A DNA stretch of 64,000 nt from Conexibacter woesei DSM 14684 (GTDB lineage: Bacteria > Actinomycetota > Thermoleophilia > Solirubrobacterales > Solirubrobacteraceae): NCBI RefSeq assembly GCF_000025265.1, contig NC_013739.1:496001-560000 (forward strand), written 5' to 3'. Under the pieces are notes generated by a model. The model had not been told where the DNA came from. It did no database searches and saw nothing but the letters and a program-made list of their open reading frames with translations. Positions 46,192 to 54,914 of this stretch are shown piece after piece. Numbering within the stretch: the stretch's first letter is position 1; each line of letters begins with the position of its first letter. Made by a program: the position numbers and the translations under genes.

Positions 46192-47820
46192 ATGAAAACT
46201 CGAACCGATGCAAGGCGGGTCCTCGCCGGCGTGCTGATGTCGATGGGAGCGATGTCGTTCGCGGTCGAGCCTCCGTCCGCGGACGCGATCGTCGCGGGCG
46301 TCCCGGCGCAGGCGACCGAGGGGTACAACGCGTCGTTCCAGCGGCTCGAGTCGCCGCGAGACGATCGGCACGTGTGCGGTGCGACGTTGATCGCTCCGCG
46401 CTGGGCGATCACGGCCGGTCACTGCACGAACTGGGTGGACGGCAAGGGCAACATCTCGGGGAAGGGCACGGTCCGTGCCGCGCTGACGGGGAGTCCGGTC
46501 GGGTGGCGCCTTCGCCTCGGGTCGCTGAACGCCTCGTCGGGAGGCCGGCTCGTCACGGTGGAGCAGTTCGTGCGGAAGTCCCGGAGACTCTCTTCGGCGG
46601 CGGACCTCGCGCTGCTGCGGCTGGCGCGGCCGGTCGGCGCGACGCCGGCACCGCTCGCCACCCGGCGGCCGGAGCCCGGCACGCAGGCGCTGATCCTCGG
46701 CTGGGGATACACCGGCGCCAAGGGCGGGTGGGGCGACTTCGCGAACGCCGCCAGCTACCCGCGCGCGCTGCGCGAGGCACGGACGAGCGTGTGGCCGGGG
46801 AGGACCTGCGGACTCGAGCCGCAGGAGTCGGGGCTCTGTGTCGGTGGGGAGCGCGGCCGGCCCGCCCCGGAGAACATGGACTCCGGCGGTCCGGTGCTTG
46901 CCGAGCAGCCGGGCAGGGGCGTCGTCCTGGCCGGCACGGTCAACGGGGGCAACTACACCGGTCGTCCTGGGCCGGCGGTGTACACCGACATCAGCGCGCA
47001 GCTGAAGTGGATTCGCTCCTACACCTCCGGACAGCGGACGATTCCCCGCGATCGACCGGTCGAAGGACCCGGCCTCGCCGGCACCGCCGTCGTCGATCGC
47101 TGCTCCGCGGCGGTGATACGCGTCCAGTCGAGCCAGCCGGCGGACCACGCGCTGCTGTTGACCAACGGCCACTGCGCCGAACGTCGCCCTCCGCGAGGGA
47201 AGGCACTCGGCGCGCGAAAGGTCCAGAGCATCGTGACGATCAACGGGGCCGCCGGAAACGCGATCGTGCGCACGTCCACCACCCGGCTGCTGTACGCCAC
47301 GATGACGGGCACCGACGTCGCCGTGTACCGACTCGCCAGCACCTACGCGCAGCTCGCCGAGTCCGGAGTGCGGGTGCTGTCGCTGTCGGAGCGCGGTCCC
47401 GCGGCCGGAGATCGCCTGTCGCTGCTGTCGGGCACCTACCAGACGACGTTCTCCTGCCGGGTGGATGCGATCGTCCCGACGCTGCGCGAGGGCGGCTACG
47501 AGCAACGGGACGCGATCCGCTACGGGCGCAGCGCCTCGTGCGAGCCCGAGCCGGGCACCTCCGGATCGCCGCTCCTGGACGCTCGCACCGGCGACGTCGT
47601 CGCGATCCACAACACCCACAACGTCGGAGACAGGCGACGGTGCAGCGTCGACAACCCCTGCGAGGTCGATCCGAGCGGGAAGACGACGGCGGTCAAGCGG
47701 CGCGGCTACGCCCAGCAGACCGCCGGGCTCGCGACGTGCATCGTCCCCGGATCGCGCCTCGACCTCTCGAACCCCGGCTGTCAGCTCACGAAGCCGGCCG
47801 AGAGGGTCTCGACGGACTGA
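46192..47820 (+). CDS. Secreted protein with two tandem trypsin-fold serine protease domains
   Basis: A 542-residue protein: signal (1-32), then a chymotrypsin-type domain starting IVAG with His77 (TAGHC), Asp138 (AADLALLRL) and Ser231 (MDSGGP). A second domain has His327 (TNGHC), Asp375 (GTDVAVYRL) and Ser457 (GTSGSP). Both triads are complete; the first resembles S1 trypsins, the second the V8/S1B-like type. The IVAG start suggests proteolytic activation after Ala32. It is divergent from the two-component system, which may control it. One polypeptide with two different active proteases is uncommon in bacteria. Confidence 0.9.
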   Translation: MKTRTDARRVLAGVLMSMGAMSFAVEPPSADAIVAGVPAQATEGYNASFQRLESPRDDRHVCGATLIAPRWAITAGHCTNWVDGKGNISGKGTVRAALTGSPVGWRLRLGSLNASSGGRLVTVEQFVRKSRRLSSAADLALLRLARPVGATPAPLATRRPEPGTQALILGWGYTGAKGGWGDFANAASYPRALREARTSVWPGRTCGLEPQESGLCVGGERGRPAPENMDSGGPVLAEQPGRGVVLAGTVNGGNYTGRPGPAVYTDISAQLKWIRSYTSGQRTIPRDRPVEGPGLAGTAVVDRCSAAVIRVQSSQPADHALLLTNGHCAERRPPRGKALGARKVQSIVTINGAAGNAIVRTSTTRLLYATMTGTDVAVYRLASTYAQLAESGVRVLSLSERGPAAGDRLSLLSGTYQTTFSCRVDAIVPTLREGGYEQRDAIRYGRSASCEPEPGTSGSPLLDARTGDVVAIHNTHNVGDRRRCSVDNPCEVDPSGKTTAVKRRGYAQQTAGLATCIVPGSRLDLSNPGCQLTKPAERVSTD

Positions 47821-47852
47821 CGCGATCGAGCGCCGCTCGGCGCCGTCGCCGG

Positions 47853-49115
47853 TCAGCGCGTGAGCGTGACGCTCAGCGTCGTGCGGCGGCCGCCGGCGGT
47901 GACCTCGACCGTGGCGGGCAGGCCGCGTCTGCTGCGGCGCAGCGCTCTGCGGCCCGCCGGTGCGAGGCGGACGCCGACCGTCGCGCTGCGGCCCGCGGCG
48001 ATGCGGAAGCGGGCGCCGCCGTAGACGACCGCGCGGCGTCTTCTGCCGGCGCCGCCGGCGCCGCCGGCGTCGCGTGGCAGCAGTCGCAGGCTGCCGGAGC
48101 AGGTCGCTCTCAGCAGGCAGCGCAGGCGCAGCCCGGCGACGCCGTCGCGAACGGGCGCGGTGCGCGAGAGGGCGCCGAGCGGCGCGGGGGCCGGGAGCGG
48201 TCTGGGCGCGGGTCTCGGCGTCTGCGGCGGAGTCCCACCGCCGCCGCCCGTGCCGCCACCGCCACCCGTGCCACCGCCGCCCGCGCCGCCGCCGGCCCCG
48301 CCACCACCGCCGGTGCCGCCGCCGGCCCCCGGCAGGCATGCGGTCGTCGGGTCGGCGGGTGCGACCGGGCGGAGGTTGCTGCCGGTCATCGGCACGCCGC
48401 ACCAGTCGTATTGCAGCAGGACCTCGTAGCCGTCCATGATCCCGACGTCGGTGTTCGACGCGCTGAGCGCAAGCGCCGGGTGCAGGAACGCCGCCTGCGC
48501 CTGGTTGGCCGGCGAGCCGAACAGGAACCCGTGCGCGCCGCGGTCGTTGACCGGCAGCGAGCCGGGACCGACCGCGGCGATCGCGAGGATGTCGTTGTAC
48601 TGCGAGCCGGACACGTCGCCGACGCCTGAGCCGGCGGGCAGGTTGACCGCGAACTCGCTGACCTGGTCCGGGAGCGGCTGCACGGGCGGCGAGACCTGCT
48701 TCGTCGTGCAGCACAGTCCGCCGCCCGACCCGAGCACCGCGAACTGCAGCTGCGCGGGCGCGGCGCCGCTGCGCACGCGCACTCTCGTGACCGCGCCCGC
48801 GCCGCGCGGCACGTACGTGTTCGCGACGACCTGTCCCGTCGGGCCGTACTGCGACGACCACCACATGCACGTCGTCTGGCCGGTCGGGATGAACTGTATG
48901 GAGCCCGCGCTGAGGCCGATGTACGGGCGCGCCGCGCACTGGTTCGCGCCGCCGGGCAGCACGAGGTTCGCCGGCGCCTGCAGGCCGCTGCCGTTCGTCG
49001 CGAGCACGGCCGGCTCAGCCAGCGCGACGCCCGCCGGCAGCAGCGCGAGCGCGGCCGCGAGCGCCGTGGGGAGTGCGCACAGGCGGCGTCGGCGGGTCGG
49101 CATCGCGCCGACCAT
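47853..49115 (-). CDS. Exported protein of unknown function with Gly-rich linker and Arg-rich tail
   Basis: A 420-residue protein: Sec signal (about 1-33), a novel-looking N-terminal domain with several cysteines (NQCAAR, TTCMWW, GGLCCTT, YDWCGVP), a Gly/Thr linker (about 270-305), a Pro-rich stretch and an Arg-rich beta-strand tail (FRIAAGRSATVGVRLAPAGRRALRRSRRGLPATVEV). No catalytic motif is seen. Two starts are possible (49115 or 49103). The N-terminal domain could be a carbohydrate- or surface-binding module, but I do not recognise it. Confidence 0.78.
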   Translation of the reverse strand: MVGAMPTRRRRLCALPTALAAALALLPAGVALAEPAVLATNGSGLQAPANLVLPGGANQCAARPYIGLSAGSIQFIPTGQTTCMWWSSQYGPTGQVVANTYVPRGAGAVTRVRVRSGAAPAQLQFAVLGSGGGLCCTTKQVSPPVQPLPDQVSEFAVNLPAGSGVGDVSGSQYNDILAIAAVGPGSLPVNDRGAHGFLFGSPANQAQAAFLHPALALSASNTDVGIMDGYEVLLQYDWCGVPMTGSNLRPVAPADPTTACLPGAGGGTGGGGGAGGGAGGGGTGGGGGTGGGGGTPPQTPRPAPRPLPAPAPLGALSRTAPVRDGVAGLRLRCLLRATCSGSLRLLPRDAGGAGGAGRRRRAVVYGGARFRIAAGRSATVGVRLAPAGRRALRRSRRGLPATVEVTAGGRRTTLSVTLTR

Positions 49116-49133
49116 ACTCAGCCGCCGTCGCGC

Positions 49134-50257
49134 TCACGAGAGCGGCTCGGCGCCGTCTACGTGGGACCCACGTATCGCCGGCCGCCGCACGCCGACGGCG
49201 GCCCACGCGGTCGCGGCCGCCTCCGAGGCGGTCCGCACCCCGAGCTTCGCGTAGACGTTCTGGAGGTGCTTCTCGACCGTCCGCGGCGAGATCCCCATCA
49301 GCCGCGCGGCGTCCGGGCCGCGCCGCCCGAGCGCGATCCAGCGCAGCGCCTCCGCCTCGCGCGGCGTCAGGCCGAGTCCCTCCAGCGCGGGGCGGCCGAG
49401 CCCGCCGAGCCCGTCCTCGAAGACGAGCAGCGTCATCCCCTCGCCGCCGGCCTCCGGCAGCACGCGCACCGTCACCGGCTCGCCCTCGCCGAGCGTCAGC
49501 ACGAGCGGCTCGGCGGCGGGCGTGCCGTGCGCGCGCCGCTGCGCGAGCGCCTCGCGCAGCGCCTGCGGCAGCCGCCCCTCGGCCGCTGCTCGTCGAGGCG
49601 CGTGCGCAGCAGCTCGCGCGCGGCCGGCGTCGCCATCGCCACGCGACCGTGCCCGTCGGCGAGGATCAGCGGCGCGGTGACGGCGTCGAGCCCGGCCTCG
49701 AGCGCGACGAGCGCGGCCGTGCGCACGCTCGACAGCTCCGCCGCGCGGTAGGCCTGGATCAGGTGCGGGCGCGCCGCGCCCAGCAGCGCGCACTCGGCGT
49801 CGCTGAAGTCCTCGGCGTCGCGCACGAGCGCCATCCCGACGACGACCGGCGGGCGCGAGGGCAGCGTGAACGCGACCTGGGTCTCGCAGCCGACCTCGCG
49901 GTAGAACTCGCGGTAGAGCGCGAGCTGGTGATATTCCTCACGGCTGAGGAAGTCCGATATGCGGCGCGGCCGCCCGTCGCCGGTGCGGCGGGTGTAGGCG
50001 AGGATCGGGTTCTCGTGCGCGAGCGCGCGGAAGCGCTCGGCCGCCGCCGGCTCGATGTCGACGAACGGTTCGCTGATCCACCACGTCTGATCGGGCGGAT
50101 CGCCGAACTCGTTGTAGGAGACGCGGTTCGCCGGCACCGCCTCGCGCAGCAGCGGCAGGATGCCGGCGCGGAACTCGTCCAGGCCGTCGAACGCGTACGC
50201 GTTTCCGACCAGGTCGATCAGCCGCCGTGCGGCGGACTGGCGGGCGCGGCTCGACAC
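49134..50257 (-). pseudogene. LuxR-family regulator interrupted by a frameshift
   Basis: Two overlapping frames make one LuxR-type protein. The first part (50257 to about 49600) encodes an N-terminal sensor region (RVSYNEFGDPPDQTWW, REEYHQLALYREFYREVGCETQVAFTLPS). The second (about 49600 to 49134) continues RLPQALREALAQ and ends with a complete GerE/LuxR helix-turn-helix (LGLTPREAEALRWIALGRRGPDAARLMGISPRTVEKHLQNVYAKLGV). The total is 1124 bases; adding one base near 49585-49605 gives 375 codons. This is either a real recent mutation or a sequencing error; both parts otherwise look intact. Confidence 0.85.
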
Positions 50258-50309
50258 AAGACGGAAATCTAGTGCCCGCGCCCGCCGCCCGCGGAAGGCC
50301 TGCGCCCAG

Positions 50310-51506
50310 CTAATCCCACCAGCGCGACGGGGAGGCCGCCGTCAAGACCTCGTGACCGGTCTCCGTGACGACCACGTTGTGCTCGAAGAACGCGCCGCCG
50401 AGCATCGTCTCGACCGCGATCACCATGTTCGGCTCGACGACCGTGGGATCGTCTGCGATCAGCTGCGGGTACTCGACGCCGAGACCGAGGCCGTGGCCGA
50501 ACGAGGGATAGACGTCGGAGTGGCCGCCGCCGCCCTCGGCGTCGGCGGCGCGGAAGCCGTTCTCGACGAGCCAGCGCAGGCCGCGCTCGTGCAGGTCGCC
50601 GAAGGTCACGCCGGGCCGGATCTCCGCGACGATCGACTCGATCAGGTCGATCGAGCCCTCCAGGACCTCCAGCTGCTCGCCGGTCGGCTTGCGCCCGACG
50701 ACGGTCGATCGACCGAAGTCGGTGTAGTAGCCGTCCCGCGCCGGGCCCCAGAGGTCGACGTGGACCATGTCGCCGCGCACCAGCGCGCGGTCGCTGTTCC
50801 AGTGCGGGATGCCGGAGCTTCCCCAGATCTGCTCCGCGTTCGGCCCTGAGGAGATGATGACGTCGTACGGTTCGCCGCCCGCGGCGCTGAGATAGCGCAG
50901 CCCCTCGCCGACGATCTCGCCCTCGGTCCGCCCTTCCCGGATCGCGTTCATCGTCGTCGCGACCCACTCGATCCCGACCCCGGCGGCGTCGCGCATCAGC
51001 GCCAGCTCCGCCGGGCTCTTGATCGCCCGCATCGTCTCGAGCACCTCGTCGCACGGCTCCAGCACGGCGCCCCTGTCCAGGTTCGCGACGAGCGCGTGGT
51101 AGGAGCTCGCCAGCATCGTCTCGTGCGCGACGAGGCCGATCCGCCCGCTGGCGAGGCCCTTCTCCGCGAGCACTCTCGCGACCTCCTGCGGCAGGTGCGT
51201 CGCGGCCCGCGCGTCCGCGACGGCGATCCGCTCGTCGGTGTCGGCGAGCGTCGTGGTCAGCAGCACGGGCTCGCCGTCGGCGGGCACGATCAGCGCGCAG
51301 AAGCTCGACGAGTGCAGCGCGCCCGAGCGCGGCAGCTGGCACACCATCGCGTGGTGGTTGGCGAGGTAGAACACGTCCCCGTACCACGCGGTCGGCAGGC
51401 CGGCGGACCACACGACGATCGCCGAGTATCCGCGGTCCCGCGCGGCCTCGGCGACGCGGCGCTGCCGCGCCTCGAACTCGTCCCTGCTGATGCCTGGTGC
51501 CGCCAT
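50310..51506 (-). CDS. M24-family metallopeptidase (Xaa-Pro aminopeptidase-like)
   Basis: A 398-residue protein with a creatinase-type N-terminal domain and a pita-bread catalytic domain. Metal ligands are recognisable in HVDLWG, YYTDFGRS, SFGHGLGLGVEYP, AVETM and VTETGHE. Relatives include proline dipeptidases, creatinase and ectoine-hydrolysing enzymes, so the substrate may be a small amide and not a peptide. The ATG at 51506 follows GGGAGG. It is divergent from the BMP transporter operon and likely shares its operator region. Confidence 0.9.
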   Translation of the reverse strand: MAAPGISRDEFEARQRRVAEAARDRGYSAIVVWSAGLPTAWYGDVFYLANHHAMVCQLPRSGALHSSSFCALIVPADGEPVLLTTTLADTDERIAVADARAATHLPQEVARVLAEKGLASGRIGLVAHETMLASSYHALVANLDRGAVLEPCDEVLETMRAIKSPAELALMRDAAGVGIEWVATTMNAIREGRTEGEIVGEGLRYLSAAGGEPYDVIISSGPNAEQIWGSSGIPHWNSDRALVRGDMVHVDLWGPARDGYYTDFGRSTVVGRKPTGEQLEVLEGSIDLIESIVAEIRPGVTFGDLHERGLRWLVENGFRAADAEGGGGHSDVYPSFGHGLGLGVEYPQLIADDPTVVEPNMVIAVETMLGGAFFEHNVVVTETGHEVLTAASPSRWWD

Positions 51507-51616
51507 GTGCCTCCCATCGGTTCGTCGCGAGATTATCTGCGGGCGCCGACCTGGGAGGGACACCGACCGGCACCCAAATCTCGCGTTGCTTTTGGTCGCA
51601 GAGACAAGTGCGCATC

Positions 51617-51642
51617 ACTCACGGTGAGTCCACAATCGGCCC
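51617..51642. promoter_or_regulatory. Palindrome and shared motif between M24 and BMP operon
   Basis: ACTCAC-G-GTGAGT (51617-51629) is a perfect 13-base palindrome, directly followed by CCACAATCGGCCC (51630-51642), a motif that recurs with two changes at 59069-59081. It is a candidate PucR operator for the locus. Confidence 0.5.
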
Positions 51643-51692
51643 ATGCCGACCGCGAGTGCGCGGACGGCGCCTCACGACAGAGGAGAGAGACG

Positions 51693-52811
51693 ATGGGTGG
51701 GCGAATGAGCACCGTCCTCAGGCTCGCGGGCGTTGCCGTGGCGTTGTGCGCCGCGCTGGGCGTCGCCGCGTGCGGCAGCAGCAGAAGCGCCGGGTCTGAC
51801 GATGACGTGACGAAGGTCAGCTTCCTGTACGCGGGACCGATGCACGACGACGGTTACAACCAGGGCTACTTCGAGACCGGCGAGGCGATCAAGAAGAGAC
51901 TCGGCGACAAGGTCGAGGTGACAAACGCCGACAACGTCCCGTACACCGACCAGGTGGGGAAGGTCGCCTCGCAGCTCGTCGCCACCGGCACCGACGTGAT
52001 CGTCGACACCGGCGGCTACGGCGAGGCGCTCGACGACGTCTGTCGCAGACAGAGAGCGGTGACGTGCCTGATCCCGCTGCCGCAGGGCGAGCTGACGGAC
52101 AACATGGTCGGCTTCTACCAGGAGTGGTGGAAGCAGGAGTACGTGCTCGGCGCAGCGGCCGGTCTGATGACGAGAGCCGACGTCGTCGGTGCCGTCAACC
52201 CCCTCACCATCCCGCTCACCAACTCGTACATGAATTCGTTCCTGCTCGGCTGTCAGGCGACCAACCCTGACTGCAAGATGCGGACGGTCACGATCAATTC
52301 CTACTACGACCCGTCGGCTTCGACGCAGGCGGCGAACACGCTTGCCAACGCCGGCGCCGACGTGCTGACCGGATGGGTCAACGACTCCACCCCGTGCCAG
52401 GTCGCGCAGAAGCGGGGCCTCCGCGCGGTGGGGCAGTACTACGACTACGCCAGAGCGTGTCCGGAGGCGATGATCGGGACGGCCGTGTGGGGCGGTGACC
52501 CGGAGTACGACCAGTGGTTCGTCGACCAGGTCGCGGCCGTGCACGACGGGAGATTCGAGGGCGGAGACGTCCACGTGATCAGATTCGGCGACGGCGCGAA
52601 CCTGTCGAGATGGGGCAACAGCGTCCCGCAGGACGTGCGCAAGAAGGCCGACCAGATCGCGCGCGACCTGGAGAGCGGCAAGCTCGATCCGTTCAAGGGC
52701 CCGATGACCGACAACCAGGGCAAGCAGCGGGTCCCGGCGGGTGAGCAGCTCACCGAGGACTTCCTCGTCTCCGGTTGGGACTGGCGGCTGAACGGCATGA
52801 TCGGCGGATGA
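51693..52811 (+). CDS. BMP-family ABC transporter substrate-binding lipoprotein
   Basis: A 372-residue protein with a signal peptide and lipobox (VAACG). The BMP/PnrA-type fold is seen in KVSFLYAGPMHDDGYNQGYFETGEAIKKRLG and DVIVDTGGYGEALDDVC. BMP proteins bind nucleosides, or in other clusters different small N-containing compounds. GGAGAGA precedes the ATG. The stop overlaps the first permease by four bases. Many arginines are AGA, in contrast to the rest of the operon. Confidence 0.92.
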   Translation: MGGRMSTVLRLAGVAVALCAALGVAACGSSRSAGSDDDVTKVSFLYAGPMHDDGYNQGYFETGEAIKKRLGDKVEVTNADNVPYTDQVGKVASQLVATGTDVIVDTGGYGEALDDVCRRQRAVTCLIPLPQGELTDNMVGFYQEWWKQEYVLGAAAGLMTRADVVGAVNPLTIPLTNSYMNSFLLGCQATNPDCKMRTVTINSYYDPSASTQAANTLANAGADVLTGWVNDSTPCQVAQKRGLRAVGQYYDYARACPEAMIGTAVWGGDPEYDQWFVDQVAAVHDGRFEGGDVHVIRFGDGANLSRWGNSVPQDVRKKADQIARDLESGKLDPFKGPMTDNQGKQRVPAGEQLTEDFLVSGWDWRLNGMIGG

Positions 52812-53944
52812 CGCCCGTGTCAGTCCAGCCGGCCGGCGGGCGCCGGTGGCAGCTGCAGCGCCGCTCCGAGCCCGGGAACGTCCAGCGTTTCCGGCTCGGC
52901 GCCGTGCTGATCGGCCTGGTCCTCGTCATCGTCGCCGGCGCATTCGCCGTCGACGGCGCCCCGAACGACTACTTCCTGACGCTGTGGAACGGGACGTTCG
53001 GCAGCACGATCGGCCTCGACGCGATCCTGCTCCAGATGCTGCCGTTCCTGCTCCTGGGGCTGGCCGTCGCGCTGCCGTACCGGCTCGGGCTGTGGAACGT
53101 GGGCGGCGACGGGCAGCTGCTGATGGGCGCGTGGGCCGCGACGGGCATCGCGTTCGTGCTCTCGTCATGGCCGGGCTGGGCACTGCTCCCGGCGATGTTC
53201 GTCGCCGGCGCGGTCGTCGGCGCGCTGTGGATCCTCGTGCCCGCGCTGGCGCGCACGCGGCTGGGTGTCAGCGAGATCGCCTCGACGCTGATGCTGAACT
53301 TCGTCGCCGTCTTCTGGATGACCTACTGGGCGACGAAGCCGTGGGGCGAGAACCTCTCCGCCGGGGGCATCAAGTCGGAGCCGATCCCGGCGCAGGTGAT
53401 GGTCGGGTACGTCACGCTCGGCCAGATCAGCGTGCCGATCACCCTGCTCGGCGCCATCGCCCTCGCGCTCGGCCTGTGGGTCTGGAGCAAGAAGTCGCGC
53501 TTCGCCTACGAGGTCGAGATCGTCGGCTCCAACCCCGAAGCCGCGAGATACGCCGGCATGCCGGTCAACCGCCGGATCGTGCAGATGATGCTGATCGGCG
53601 GCGCGATCGCCGGTCTCGCCGGCGCGATGGAGCTCGTGAACGTGACGCACCGCTACGGCAGCTCCCTCACCAACAACTACGGCTACAGCGCGTTCGTGAT
53701 CGCCGTCCTGGCCGCGGGCCGGGAGGCGGGCGTCCTGCTGCTGGCGCTGCTGCTGGCGGCGATGGGCGTCGCGACCAACGCGCTGCTCGTGTTCGGCGTC
53801 TCGTCGGACCTGCTGTTCGCGACGTTCGGCCTGATCCTGCTGCTGGGCGCGCTCGGCGACGGGCTCGCGCGCTTCCAGCTCGTGCGCGTTCCAGCACGCT
53901 CGGCCGGCCGCGCGGACGCCGCGGTGACACAGGAGACATCATGA
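52808..53944 (+). CDS. BMP-type ABC transporter permease 1
   Basis: A 378-residue permease of the BPD_transp_2 (branched-chain/ribose/BMP) family with about 8-10 membrane segments. It includes the cytoplasmic contact region NPEAARYAGMPVNRRIVQMMLIGGAIAGLAGAMEL, and LWNVGGDGQLLMGAWAATG near the N-terminus. It starts on an ATG within the binding-protein stop and ends the same way over permease 2, so translation is tightly coupled. Confidence 0.92.
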   Translation: MTPVSVQPAGGRRWQLQRRSEPGNVQRFRLGAVLIGLVLVIVAGAFAVDGAPNDYFLTLWNGTFGSTIGLDAILLQMLPFLLLGLAVALPYRLGLWNVGGDGQLLMGAWAATGIAFVLSSWPGWALLPAMFVAGAVVGALWILVPALARTRLGVSEIASTLMLNFVAVFWMTYWATKPWGENLSAGGIKSEPIPAQVMVGYVTLGQISVPITLLGAIALALGLWVWSKKSRFAYEVEIVGSNPEAARYAGMPVNRRIVQMMLIGGAIAGLAGAMELVNVTHRYGSSLTNNYGYSAFVIAVLAAGREAGVLLLALLLAAMGVATNALLVFGVSSDLLFATFGLILLLGALGDGLARFQLVRVPARSAGRADAAVTQETS

Positions 53945-54879
53945 CCGACACCCTGCTGGAGAGCTCGCTGCAGACGGCGTTCATCACCGCGACGCCGATC
54001 CTGCTGGCCGCGACCGGCGAGCTGCTCGCCGAGAAGTCCGGCATCTACAACATCGGCATCGAGGGGATCATGCTGCTCGGCGCCCTCGCGGGCTTCGTCG
54101 CCGGCTACGAGACGGGCAGCTTCGTCGCGGCGATGTGCGCGGGCGCGGCCGTCGGAGCGCTTGCCGCGGCGGTCTTCGCCGTCGTCAGCATCGTCCTCGG
54201 CGGCGAGCTCGTGATCGCCGGCCTCGGGCTCGTCTTCGGCGCGCTCGGACTCACCGGTGCGCTCGGCGTCGACTACGTCCAGCAATCCGCCGGGGTGAGC
54301 GTCCCCGTGATCGACGTGCCGGGCGCCGCGAGCCTCCCGGTGATCGGACCCGCGCTCTTCAACCAGCCGGTGATGGTCTACCTCGCGTTCGGCCTGCCGC
54401 TGCTCGTCGGCCTGATGCTCAAGCGCTCCCAACACGGCCTGAACCTGCGCGCGACGGGCGAGGATCCCGAGGTCGCCGACGCGCTCGGCGTCGACGTCAC
54501 GCGCATGCGCGTGCTCTACGCGCTCGTCGGCGGCGCGCTGGCGGGCGTGGGCGGCGCGTTCCTGTCCGTCGGCGTGGTCGGGACGTGGATCAGCAACATC
54601 AGCGGCGGGCAGGGATGGACCGCGTTCGCGATCGTGATCTTCGCTGGTTGGCGGCCGTCGCTGCTGCTCGTCGGCGCGCTCCTCTTCGGCGGGCTCGGCA
54701 CGCTCGGCAACGTCGGCCAGGCGCTCGGCTGGGACGTCCCGTCCCAGGTCTTCTCGGCGCTCCCGTTCGCCGGCACGTTGCTCGTCCTGCTCCTGGCGGC
54801 GGGGATCCGTGCCCGCACCACGTCCAGCCCGCCATGGCCCTCGGCGCTCGGCAGACCCTTCTTCCGGGGCGCCTCATAG
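53941..54879 (+). CDS. BMP-type ABC transporter permease 2
   Basis: A 312-residue permease, the shorter partner of the BMP pair: LLAEKSGIYNIGIEGIMLLGALAGF near the N-terminus and GEDPEVADALGVDVTRMRVLYALVGGALAGVGGAFLSV as the ATPase contact loop. It forms the heteromeric channel with permease 1. The ATPase gene is not adjacent but lies about 5.3 kb downstream (60147) in the same direction. Confidence 0.92.
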   Translation: MTDTLLESSLQTAFITATPILLAATGELLAEKSGIYNIGIEGIMLLGALAGFVAGYETGSFVAAMCAGAAVGALAAAVFAVVSIVLGGELVIAGLGLVFGALGLTGALGVDYVQQSAGVSVPVIDVPGAASLPVIGPALFNQPVMVYLAFGLPLLVGLMLKRSQHGLNLRATGEDPEVADALGVDVTRMRVLYALVGGALAGVGGAFLSVGVVGTWISNISGGQGWTAFAIVIFAGWRPSLLLVGALLFGGLGTLGNVGQALGWDVPSQVFSALPFAGTLLVLLLAAGIRARTTSSPPWPSALGRPFFRGAS

Positions 54880-54914
54880 GGCACTCTTCGTCACCAAGAA
54901 AGGCAATTCACCCA

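Noticed and set aside
46048-48939. 963-codon minus-strand frame
   Set aside because: It is antisense to the two-domain protease, whose two complete triads settle the coding strand.
49560-49640. Programmed ribosomal frameshift in the LuxR gene
   Set aside because: No slippery heptamer or stimulating structure is evident, and LuxR regulators are not known to need one; mutation or sequencing error is simpler.
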